From Ramlibacter tataouinensis (lineage in GTDB: Bacteria > Pseudomonadota > Gammaproteobacteria > Burkholderiales > Burkholderiaceae_C), in NCBI RefSeq assembly GCF_027941915.1, contig NZ_CP116009.1:2604001-2668000 (forward strand): a stretch of 64,000 nt of DNA. Reading direction: 5' to 3'. The position numbers were made by a program, and so were the translations under genes. A model generated the notes under the pieces. The model saw nothing but the letters and a program-made list of their open reading frames with translations. It searched no databases and had not been told where the DNA came from. The stretch's first letter is position 1. Each line of letters opens with the position of its first letter. Positions 37,928-45,114 of the stretch are shown here, one piece after another.

Positions 37928-37954
37928 TCAGACCCAGCAACAGGAGAAATGCAC

Positions 37955-38461
37955 ATGATCAAGGTCGGAGACAACCTGCCCGATGTGACGCTGCAGGAGT
38001 ACTCGGAAGTCGAGGGCAATGGCTGCAGCATCGGCCCCAACCCGGTGAAGGTGAAGGAGGCGGCGGCCGGCAAGACCATCGCCCTGTTCGGCCTGCCCGG
38101 CGCCTTCACGCCGACCTGCTCGGCCAAGCACGTGCCGGGCTACGTGCAGCAGTTCGACGAGCTGAAGAAGGCCGGGGTCGACGAGATCTGGTGCGTCAGC
38201 GTCAACGATGCCTTCGTCATGGGCGCCTGGGCGCGCGAGCAGAAGACCGGCGGCAAGGTGCGCATGCTGGCCGACGGCAGCGCCGATTTCGCCCGGGCCA
38301 CCGGCCTGACGCTGGACCTCACCGGCCGGGGCATGGGGGTGCGCAGCACGCGCTACTCCATGCTGGTCAAGGACGGCAAGGTCGCCACGATGAATGTGGA
38401 AGGGCCGGGCAAGTTCGAGGTGAGCGACGCCGCCACGCTGCTGGCACAAGCCAAGGGGTAA
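37955..38461 (+). CDS. Peroxiredoxin (Prx5 / AhpC-TSA family)
   Basis: This 168-residue protein has the catalytic Cys in LPGAFTPTCSAKHVPGY (about residue 49) and the Prx5-type CVSVNDAFVMGAWA and RSTRYSMLVKDG stretches. It matches Prx5-like reductases that remove hydrogen and alkyl peroxides using glutathione or thioredoxin. The ATG at 37955 is preferred over 37949 since GGAG (37942-37945) needs that spacing. It stands alone between two terminators, directly after the ribosomal cluster. Confidence 0.94.
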   Translation: MIKVGDNLPDVTLQEYSEVEGNGCSIGPNPVKVKEAAAGKTIALFGLPGAFTPTCSAKHVPGYVQQFDELKKAGVDEIWCVSVNDAFVMGAWAREQKTGGKVRMLADGSADFARATGLTLDLTGRGMGVRSTRYSMLVKDGKVATMNVEGPGKFEVSDAATLLAQAKG

Positions 38462-38498
38462 GCCGGACCTCGCGCCTGCTTCGCTCGGGCGAGCGGTA

Positions 38499-38525
38499 GG
38501 GGCGCGCACAGGCGTGCCCCTTTTT
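38499..38525 (+). terminator. Intrinsic terminator after the peroxiredoxin gene
   Basis: GGGGCGCGC/GCGTGCCCC (38499-38520, loop ACAG, one G-U pair) is followed by TTTTT. The opposite strand has no T-tract. Confidence 0.85.
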
Positions 38526-38559
38526 GCTTTTCAGGCCGCCCGTCCGGGGGCTTTCAGCG

Positions 38560-39057
38560 CTACAGGTCCACCTTCAGGTAGTGCGCGCCGGCGATGGGGT
38601 TGTGGTAGTACGGCTCGATCGGGTGGAAACCCAGGTCCTCGTACAAGGCGCGCGCTGCCTCCATGTCGTCCAGCGTATCGAGCAGCACGCAGGCATAGCC
38701 ACCCTGGCGGGCTGCGTCGAGGATGGCTTCGGCCAGTTGCCGGCCCAGCCCGAACCCGCGGAAAGCCCTGCGCACGTACAGCCGCTTCATCTCGGCGGCG
38801 TTGGGGTAGTCGCAGGCGGCCAGCGGCCGCAGCGCACAACAGCCGGCCAGGGCGCCATCGACCCGCGCCAGCAGCAGCGCGCCATGGGGAGCCGCATACT
38901 CGCCGGGCAGCGTCTTCAACTCCTCCTCGAACCCCTGGAAGCACAGGTCCACGCCAAGTCCCTGGGCGTATTCGATGAAGATCTCGCGGGTGGCTTCCAG
39001 CTCTTCGGCGCTGGCCGGCGTCGCCAGCTCGATCAAGGGTAAGTCGGCCGTGGGCAA
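38560..39057 (-). CDS. GNAT-family N-acetyltransferase
   Basis: This is a 165-residue protein with the GNAT core: EMKRLYVRRAFRGFGLGRQLAEAIL (the RxxGxG/A acetyl-CoA pyrophosphate loop), then LLDTLDDMEAARALYEDLGFHP. The substrate amine is not predictable. The start is uncertain: 39057 is a TTG without a clear ribosome-binding site, another TTG follows at 39036, and no ATG occurs before MKRLYV. The gene is alone on the minus strand; its neighbour at 39140 is on the same strand but 82 nt upstream. Confidence 0.82.
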   Translation of the reverse strand: MPTADLPLIELATPASAEELEATREIFIEYAQGLGVDLCFQGFEEELKTLPGEYAAPHGALLLARVDGALAGCCALRPLAACDYPNAAEMKRLYVRRAFRGFGLGRQLAEAILDAARQGGYACVLLDTLDDMEAARALYEDLGFHPIEPYYHNPIAGAHYLKVDL

Positions 39058-39139
39058 TCTGGTGGCGGGGGGATGGACGGGCTGGCCAGTTTAGCGGCTG
39101 GCCGCAGCGGCTCAAGCTGAGCCGCTCGGCCGGCAGGGG

Positions 39140-39799
39140 CTAGGTGACCAGCCAGCCGACGGCACCGGCGCACGCGGCAAACAGGCCCAGGGCGGCCAGC
39201 CGGGACGCCGCATCGTCGCGCGAAGCCGGCGCCGGGAAGGCCAGCACCTTGTCGCCGCGCAGCATGGGTCCGACCAGGTCGTGCTTCTTCTTCCACTGGT
39301 AGAACAGGACCGCCGCGATGTGCAGGCCGAGCAGGCCGACCAGCAGCCATTGGCCGATGTCGGCGTGGTACGCGGTGGCGGCCAGGCCGGTGTCGGTGCC
39401 GACCAGCCGGTTCAGCGGTCCCTGGAAGGCGATTTCGTCATCGCTGACCAGCCCGGTGCCGACCTGTGCCAGCAAGGCCACCAGCATGGCCAGCACCGAG
39501 GCGGCGCCCAGCGGGTTGTGACCCACCAGATGGTCGGGATGGGCGCGCCCGCGCAGGTAGTCCACCACCCGGGCCGGCGCCTGCAGGAAAGCGGCGAAGC
39601 GCGACCAGCGCCCGCCCACCAGCCCCCAGACCAGCCGGAAGACCAGCAGCGCCAGGACGGCGTAGCCCAGGCGGGCGTGCCACACGATCCAGGAGCCCGG
39701 CGCCCAGGCGGTGGCCAGCAGGCCGATGATGCAGGCCACCAGGCCCCAGTGGAACAGGCGCGTGGGCAGGTCCCAGACGCGAACGGTGTGCAGGGTCAT
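39140..39799 (-). CDS. Cytochrome b561-family membrane protein
   Basis: This 219-residue protein has four to five hydrophobic segments with the b561 haem ligands in place: His in RLFHWGLV (about residue 17), His in VWHARLGYAVLAL (about 41), and His in LGLHIAAVLFYQWKKKH near residue 160. It carries electrons in the inner membrane, possibly to or from a small periplasmic cytochrome. The ATG at 39799 is used. It is divergent from the cytochrome c' gene across 144 nt, and the two may act as an electron-transfer pair. Confidence 0.9.
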   Translation of the reverse strand: MTLHTVRVWDLPTRLFHWGLVACIIGLLATAWAPGSWIVWHARLGYAVLALLVFRLVWGLVGGRWSRFAAFLQAPARVVDYLRGRAHPDHLVGHNPLGAASVLAMLVALLAQVGTGLVSDDEIAFQGPLNRLVGTDTGLAATAYHADIGQWLLVGLLGLHIAAVLFYQWKKKHDLVGPMLRGDKVLAFPAPASRDDAASRLAALGLFAACAGAVGWLVT

Positions 39800-39943
39800 G
39801 GGTCGATTTTCTCGCCGCCGATTGTGCGTGGAATCTCCGACCGCGCCGGTCCCCGCCAAATTCCCGAGTGCGCCGCCGGACCGGGCCGATTTGCTACAAA
39901 CCCGGCGCCGCCCCCGCGGCACCCATCAACCCGGAGACCCTTC

Positions 39944-40399
39944 ATGAGATTTTTCGCACCGCTCGCCCTCGCCGCTGCAGCCGCCGCCTTCGCGGGCCCG
40001 GCCGCGGCGCAGTTCGCCAAGCCGGAGGACGCCGTCAAGTACCGCCAGAACTCGCTGTTCGTGATGGCCCAGCACTTCGGTCGCATCGGCGCGATGGTGA
40101 ACGGCAAGGCCCCCTACGACGCCAAGGCGGCGGTGGAGAACGCCGAAATCGTCAACGTCATGGCCAAGCTGCCCTGGGCGGGCTTCGTCGCCGGTACCGA
40201 CAAGGTCGGCCAGACCAAGGCCAAGCCGGAGATCTGGGCCGAGCAGGCCAAGTTCCGCGAGCACAACGAAAAGCTGGTCGGCGAATCCGGCAAGCTGCTG
40301 GCGGCGGCCAAGACCAACAACCTGGACAACCTGAAGGCCGCCTTCGGCGCCACCGCCGGCACCTGCAAAGCCTGCCACGACGACTTCCGCAACAAGTGA
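39944..40399 (+). CDS. Cytochrome c'
   Basis: This 151-residue protein has a signal peptide (MRFFAPLALAAAAAAFAGPAAAQ) and the class II cytochrome layout: a four-helix bundle with the haem site CKACH close to the C terminus (ATAGTCKACHDDFRNK). The sixth haem position is open in cytochromes c', which bind NO and CO and can protect against nitrosative stress. CCGGAGACCC precedes the ATG at 39944. It is the divergent partner of the b561 gene. Confidence 0.93.
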   Translation: MRFFAPLALAAAAAAFAGPAAAQFAKPEDAVKYRQNSLFVMAQHFGRIGAMVNGKAPYDAKAAVENAEIVNVMAKLPWAGFVAGTDKVGQTKAKPEIWAEQAKFREHNEKLVGESGKLLAAAKTNNLDNLKAAFGATAGTCKACHDDFRNK

Positions 40400-40430
40400 C
40401 CCGGCAAAGCCCCGTGAAGCGGGGCACGCC

Positions 40431-40460
40431 GAAAAACAAAGGGCGCCGGTGGCGCCCTTT
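40431..40460 (-). terminator. Intrinsic terminator for tlpA (also usable from the plus side)
   Basis: The 10-bp stem AAAGGGCGCC/GGCGCCCTTT (40438-40460, loop 3 nt) is followed on the minus strand by TTTGTTTTTC (40440-40431). A second hairpin, GCCCCG/CGGGGC at 40409-40425, lies next to the cytochrome c' stop, so the pair may separate both converging genes. Confidence 0.85.
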
Positions 40461-40484
40461 GTTCATTCCAGCGCGCCGGAGCGC

Positions 40485-40982
40485 TCACCCCTGCGCCAGC
40501 AACCGCTCGATCAACTGGTGCAGCTCGGCGAAATCCGGCTGGCCGACGTAGCGCTTCACGATCTCGCCGCGCTTGTTGACGATGAAGGTGGTGGGCGTCA
40601 GCTGCACGTCGCCCCAGGCCCTGGCGGCCGCGCCGGTGTTGTCGATGGCCACGGAGAACGGCAGCTTGCGCGTCTGCGCAAAATTGACGACGTAGCTCGG
40701 CGGGTCGTAGCTCATCGCCACGGCCAGGGTGTCGTAGCCGCGCGCCTTGTACTTGTCGTGGGTCTCGACGATGTGCGGCATCTCGGCGACGCAGGTGGTG
40801 CAGCTGGTGGCCCAGAAGTTCACCAGCGTGACCTTGCCCTTCAGGTCCTCGGTGGTCTTCTTGCTGCCGTCCAGCAGGACGAAGGTGGACGCCGGCGCGG
40901 CCGCGGTCCCGGTGTTCAGGTACACGGTGGCGCCGATGGCCACCACGGCCGCCGCCACCACGCCGATCAATGCTTTCTTCAT
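40485..40982 (-). CDS. TlpA/ResA-type thiol-disulfide oxidoreductase
   Basis: This 165-residue thioredoxin-fold protein has one N-terminal membrane segment (GVVAAAVVAIGATVYL) and the active site FWATSCTTC with WxxxCxxC spacing near residue 58, then the cis-Pro in LTPTTFIV. The anchor leaves the fold in the periplasm, where it would reduce disulfides, for example in apocytochrome c before haem attachment. Cytochromes encoded on both sides fit that role. The family start MKKALIG is at ATG 40982. Confidence 0.9.
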   Translation of the reverse strand: MKKALIGVVAAAVVAIGATVYLNTGTAAAPASTFVLLDGSKKTTEDLKGKVTLVNFWATSCTTCVAEMPHIVETHDKYKARGYDTLAVAMSYDPPSYVVNFAQTRKLPFSVAIDNTGAAARAWGDVQLTPTTFIVNKRGEIVKRYVGQPDFAELHQLIERLLAQG

Positions 40983-41042
40983 GGGCTGTCCAGTTTACGG
41001 CCCGATGGACCCCGTTTCCGGCAAAAGGTTTCTGGCCGGGAC

Positions 41043-41777
41043 TCAGGCGCAGGCCGACAGAACGGCGGCCAGCTCCGCCGGCTGGCTGACCATCGGGTCG
41101 TGGCCGCTCGCGAGCTCGACCACGCGGGCGCCGGCGCCGCCACGCCAGGCTCCGGCCCAGAAGCCCGGGTCGGCCATGCGCGGCCGGATGGCGTCGATGG
41201 TGGGCAGCGGCGGCCGGGTGCAGTTGACGAAGGTTCTCGGCACGGCCGCCACGCGCGCGGGGTCGAACGCCAGCGCCGCCTCGTAGCAGTGCCCCGGCTG
41301 CGGCGTGAGCCGGCGCTTGACCCACTGGTAATCGGCGGCGTCCAGCCCGTAGTTGTCCGGATCGGGGACGGCCAGCGCGAACTCGGGCGAGGCGGCAGCG
41401 CTGGCCAGGCGCGCATCGCGCACGGCGCGCGCATGGGTGCTGCTCCAGCTCTCGCCCGGCCGCGGCACCACCGCATCGACGTACGCCAGGTGGCGCAGGC
41501 GGCCGCCCATGCGGTCGGCGATCGCCGTGCCGATCATCCCGGCGTACGAGTGGACGGCCAGCACCACGTCGTCCATCTCCTCGGCCTCGATCGCCGCCGC
41601 CACGTCCTGGATGTGGGTCTCCAGCGTGATGGCCGGCGACAGCAGGTGGGCCCGCTCGCCCAGCCCGGTCAGCGTCACCGCATGCGCCCGGTGGCCCTCG
41701 CGCGCCAGCGCCTGCACCACCCGCTGCCAGCACCAGCCGCCGTGCCAGGCCCCGTGCACCAGGACGAAATTGGCCAT
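41043..41777 (-). CDS. Alpha/beta hydrolase (esterase, salicylate/methyl-ester-type)
   Basis: This 244-residue protein has the plant-MES-like features MANFVLVHGAWHGGWCWQRVV (oxyanion region), the nucleophile Ser in LAVHSYAGMIGTAI (about residue 79) and a C-terminal His in LASGHDPMVSQP (about 225). The substrate is not readable. The ATG at 41777 overlaps the CoA-transferase stop (TGATG), so the two are coupled. Confidence 0.9.
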   Translation of the reverse strand: MANFVLVHGAWHGGWCWQRVVQALAREGHRAHAVTLTGLGERAHLLSPAITLETHIQDVAAAIEAEEMDDVVLAVHSYAGMIGTAIADRMGGRLRHLAYVDAVVPRPGESWSSTHARAVRDARLASAAASPEFALAVPDPDNYGLDAADYQWVKRRLTPQPGHCYEAALAFDPARVAAVPRTFVNCTRPPLPTIDAIRPRMADPGFWAGAWRGGAGARVVELASGHDPMVSQPAELAAVLSACA

Positions 41778-43012
41778 CAGGTCACTCCCTGTCGTTGCAG
41801 GCCGGCCACCTGCTCGTCGCTCCAGCCGAGCACGCCGGTCAGCACTTCGCGCGTGTGCTGCCCCAGCAGCGGCGGCGGCCGTTCGCTGCGCACCGGGGTC
41901 GCTCCCATCTTGATCGGACTGCCCACCAGCCGCAAGCCGTCGGCCAGCGGGTGCGGCCAGTCGGTCACCATGCCGCGCTCGCGCACCTGCGGGTCGGCGA
42001 ACACCTCGGCCAGGTTGTTGATCGCTCCACAGGGCACCTTGGCCGCCTCGAGCGCGCCCAGCCACTCGGCCTTGCCGCGGGTGCGCATCACCTCCTCCAG
42101 CATCGGCACCAGCACGGCGCGGTGCCGCACCCGGTCCTGGTTGCGGGCGAAACGCTCGTCGCGCGCCAGCGCCGGCCGGCCCGCCACCTCGCAGAACCTG
42201 GCGAACTGGCCGTCGTTGCCGACGGCCAGGATGATGTGGTCCTTGCCGCCGTCCGCTGCCGGCGCGACCTCGAACACCTGGTAGGGCACGATGTTCTGGT
42301 GCGCGTTGCCGGCGCGGCCCGGCACCTGGCCGCTGACCAGGTAGTTGGCGCCCAGGTTGGCCAGCATCGCCACCTGCGTGTCCAGCAGGGCCATGTCGAT
42401 GTGCTGGCCCTCGCCGGTGCGCTCGGCGTGGCGCAGCGCCGCCAGGATCGCCACCGTCGCATAGAGGCCGGTGAACAGGTCGGCCACCGCCACGCCGACC
42501 TTCTGCGGCCCGCCGCCCAGGTCGTCGCGCTCGCCGGTGATGCTCATCAGGCCGCCCATGCCCTGCACGGCGTAGTCGTAGCCGGCGCGCTCGCGGTAGG
42601 GGCCGGTCTGGCCGAAGCCGGTGATGCTGCAATAGACCAGGCGCGGATTGACGGTGCGCAGCGAGGCCCAGTCCAGTCTGTAGCGGGCCATGTCGCCGAC
42701 CTTGAAGTTCTCCACGAACACGTGGCAGTGGCGCGCCAGTTCGCGGATCAGCGCCTGTCCGGCCGGCTGCGCGATGTCGCAGGTGACGGACCGCTTGTTG
42801 CGGTTGGCGCCCAGGTAGTAGGCGGCCTCGTGCGTGTCGTGGCCGTCGCGGCCCGGCAGGAACGGCGGGCCCCAGCTGCGGGTGTCGTCGCCGCTGCCCG
42901 GGCGCTCGATCTTGATCACGTCGGCCCCCAGGTCGGCCAGGGTCTGGGTGCACCAGGGGCCGGCCAGCACGCGGGACAGGTCGAGGATGCGGATGCCGTC
43001 GAGCGAGGTCAT
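41777..43012 (-). CDS. CaiB/BaiF family CoA-transferase
   Basis: This 411-residue type III CoA-transferase has LDLSRVLAGPWCTQTLADLGADVIKIE at the N terminus, then VENFKVGDMARYRLDWASLRTVNPRLVYCSITGFGQTGP with the catalytic Asp nearby and PGRAGNAHQNIVPYQVF. Members move CoA between acyl groups (carnitine, formate/oxalate, succinyl). The ATG at 43012 is used; the frame extends upstream without family sequence. The coupled hydrolase and the divergent MFS gene hint at uptake and activation of an organic acid, but no substrate can be named. Confidence 0.93.
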   Translation of the reverse strand: MTSLDGIRILDLSRVLAGPWCTQTLADLGADVIKIERPGSGDDTRSWGPPFLPGRDGHDTHEAAYYLGANRNKRSVTCDIAQPAGQALIRELARHCHVFVENFKVGDMARYRLDWASLRTVNPRLVYCSITGFGQTGPYRERAGYDYAVQGMGGLMSITGERDDLGGGPQKVGVAVADLFTGLYATVAILAALRHAERTGEGQHIDMALLDTQVAMLANLGANYLVSGQVPGRAGNAHQNIVPYQVFEVAPAADGGKDHIILAVGNDGQFARFCEVAGRPALARDERFARNQDRVRHRAVLVPMLEEVMRTRGKAEWLGALEAAKVPCGAINNLAEVFADPQVRERGMVTDWPHPLADGLRLVGSPIKMGATPVRSERPPPLLGQHTREVLTGVLGWSDEQVAGLQRQGVT

Positions 43013-43090
43013 GGACGCGATTGTCGAACGGAACCGTATCATCGGGCCGATGCCTTCGACCTGCGCAGCGCACCTGCCGATGAAGTCCGG

Positions 43091-44323
43091 ATGGCGCTGC
43101 TGAGCCGGCGCGCGGCGGTCCAGATGTTCCTGGCGTTCGCCTTCGCCTACTTCTTCTCCGCGCTGCTGCGGGCCATCATCGCCACCCTGGCCCCGACCCT
43201 GACCGGCGAGTTCGCGCTGACGGCGCGCGACCTCGGCCTGCTGGCCGGCGGCTACTTCATCGGCTTTGCCGCCACCCAGTTGCCGCTGGGCACCTGGCTG
43301 GACCGGCACGGGCCGAAGAGGGTCATCCTCGCCTTCCTGTCGATCGCGGTGGCCGGCTGCATCGCGTTCTCGCTGGCCGGCAGTTTCGCCACGCTGCTGG
43401 CCGCACGCGTGCTGTGCGGCATCGGCGTCAGCGCCTGCCTGATGGCGCCGCTCACCGGTTTCCGCCGCTGGCTCGACCCAGGTGCGCAACTGCGCGCCAA
43501 CTCCTGGATGCTGATGACCGGCTCGTTCGGCATGCTGGCCTCGACCCTGCCGGTGCAGTGGCTGGTGCCGCTGGCCGGCTGGCGGCCGTTGTTCTGGGCG
43601 CTGGCGGCGCTGATCGCGCTGTCCATGCTGCTGCTGGCCTGGCGGGTGCCGGCCTGGCAGGCGCCGCCGGCCGGCAACTCGGCGCCCGCCAGCTATGCCG
43701 AGGTCTGGCGCAGCGCCTACTTCTGGCGCATGGTGCCGATCGGCTTCTTCAGCTATGGCGGCTTGGTGGCACTGCAGACGCTGTGGGCCGGGCCGTGGAT
43801 GGTGCGGGTGGCCGGCTACACGCCGGTCGAATCGGCCGCCGGCCTGTTCACCATCAACCTGTCGATGCTGGTCACCTTCTGGAGCTGGGGCGTCGTCACG
43901 CCGCTGCTGGCGCGCCGCGGCATCGGCGCCGACCGGCTGATCGCCTGGGGCCTGCCCTGCAGCCTGCTGGTGCTGGCCGCCATCGTGTGGGCCGGTCCGG
44001 CCGCCGGCGCCGCGGCGCTGGCCCTGTTCTGCGTCAGCTCCAGCTTCGTCACGCTGGCCCAGCCCGCCATCGGCATGGCCTTCCCGGCGGCACTGGCCGG
44101 GCGTGCCTTGTCGGCCTACAACCTGGTCATCTTCCTGGGCGTGTTCACCCTGCAATGGGGCATCGGCCTGCTGGTGGACGGCTTGGAGGCACTCGGCTGG
44201 CCGCAGGTAGCCGCCTTTCAAGGCGCCTTCGCCGTTTTCCTTGCCTTCAGCGTGGCCTCGTACGGCTGGTTCCTGCTGGGGAACCGGGATAATCGAAGGG
44301 CCGCACAGCCGGCCTCGCCATGA
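43091..44323 (+). CDS. MFS transporter
   Basis: This 410-residue protein has twelve hydrophobic segments and the A-like motif LGTWLDRHGPKRVIL (about residue 69). It belongs to a large major-facilitator group found across Proteobacteria. The substrate cannot be deduced. The ATG at 43091 lies 79 nt from the divergent CoA-transferase start, so the two share a control region. It overlaps the following EIIA gene by 4 nt (ATGA). Confidence 0.9.
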   Translation: MALLSRRAAVQMFLAFAFAYFFSALLRAIIATLAPTLTGEFALTARDLGLLAGGYFIGFAATQLPLGTWLDRHGPKRVILAFLSIAVAGCIAFSLAGSFATLLAARVLCGIGVSACLMAPLTGFRRWLDPGAQLRANSWMLMTGSFGMLASTLPVQWLVPLAGWRPLFWALAALIALSMLLLAWRVPAWQAPPAGNSAPASYAEVWRSAYFWRMVPIGFFSYGGLVALQTLWAGPWMVRVAGYTPVESAAGLFTINLSMLVTFWSWGVVTPLLARRGIGADRLIAWGLPCSLLVLAAIVWAGPAAGAAALALFCVSSSFVTLAQPAIGMAFPAALAGRALSAYNLVIFLGVFTLQWGIGLLVDGLEALGWPQVAAFQGAFAVFLAFSVASYGWFLLGNRDNRRAAQPASP

Positions 44324-44745
44324 ACGCGATCCTGATCATCGGCCACGTACCGCTTGCGAGCGCGCTGCGCCAGTGCGCGCTGCACGTCTTTCCGGATTGC
44401 GAGCCGGTGCTGGCTGCCGTGGATGTCCCGCCCGACGCCGCTCCCGAGCAGACCCTGGCGCGCGCCCGCGAGGCGATGGCCGGACTCGCCCGGCCCGGCA
44501 CCGACGGCGTGCTGGTCCTGACCGACCTGTTCGGCGCCACGCCGGGCAACGTCGCGCAGCGGCTGGTCGACGGCGTGCACTCGCGCCTGATCACCGGCGT
44601 CAACCTGCCCATGCTGCTGCGCAGCGTCTGCTATCGCAACGAGCCGCTGGACGCGCTGGTCTCGCGCGCCGTCGTCGGCGGCACCCAGGGCGTGATGCAG
44701 GTGGCCGCCGGCGCTGCGCCCAACCCGCCCCACCGCGCCCCATGA
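44320..44745 (+). CDS. PTS EIIA component, mannose family (EIIA-Man)
   Basis: This 141-residue protein has the phosphorylated His in LIIGHVPLASAL (about residue 9) and a fold matching the EIIA-Man domain through LTDLFGATPGNVAQRL and TGVNLPMLLRSV. It would take phosphate from HPr. No EIIB, EIIC or EIID is encoded beside it, so it is probably regulatory, as in other beta-proteobacteria. Starts and stops overlap on both sides (ATGA). Confidence 0.92.
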   Translation: MNAILIIGHVPLASALRQCALHVFPDCEPVLAAVDVPPDAAPEQTLARAREAMAGLARPGTDGVLVLTDLFGATPGNVAQRLVDGVHSRLITGVNLPMLLRSVCYRNEPLDALVSRAVVGGTQGVMQVAAGAAPNPPHRAP

Positions 44746-45011
44746 TCTCGACCCGCACGACCATCGGCAACAAGCTCGGCCTGCATGCCCGCGCCTCCGC
44801 CAAGCTCACCAAGCTGGCGGCCAGCTTTCCCTGCGAGGTCTGGATGAGCAAGGGCGAGCGGCGGGTCAATGCCAAGAGCATCATGGGCGTGATGATGCTG
44901 GCCGCCGGCGTCGGCAGCGAGGTGCTGATCGAGGCCGAGGGGTCGCGCGAGCAGGAATGCGTGGACGCGCTGCTGGCGCTGATCCGCGACAAGTTCGGCG
45001 AGGGGGAGTGA
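44742..45011 (+). CDS. ptsH: Phosphocarrier protein HPr
   Basis: This 89-residue protein has the active His in NKLGLHARASAKLTKLA (about residue 15) and the regulatory Ser in NAKSIMGVMMLAAG (about residue 46). Length and motifs are normal. It passes phosphate from EI to EIIA, and in bacteria with HPr kinase the Ser site adds regulation. It overlaps the EIIA gene by 4 nt and precedes ptsI by 103 nt. Confidence 0.96.
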   Translation: MISTRTTIGNKLGLHARASAKLTKLAASFPCEVWMSKGERRVNAKSIMGVMMLAAGVGSEVLIEAEGSREQECVDALLALIRDKFGEGE

Positions 45012-45034
45012 GCCCGCTTCGCTTCGCATGACCA

Positions 45035-45105
45035 ATGACGAATGAAATGACCCCGAAGCGCCAGCCGCCGGTCATCGCCGCGCGCCGCACGCGGCCATTC
45101 GTCAT
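45035..45105 (+). repeat. Inverted repeat flanking the ptsH-ptsI gap
   Basis: The 10-nt arms ATGACGAATG (45035-45044) and CATTCGTCAT (45096-45105) are exact reverse complements 51 nt apart. The right arm ends at the base before the ptsI ribosome-binding site (GGAG, 45106-45109 region), so the folded RNA could affect access to it. Similar AATGACGAATG repeats near genes are known in this group, so it may equally be a short dispersed repeat. Confidence 0.5.
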
Positions 45106-45114
45106 GGAGCGGCC

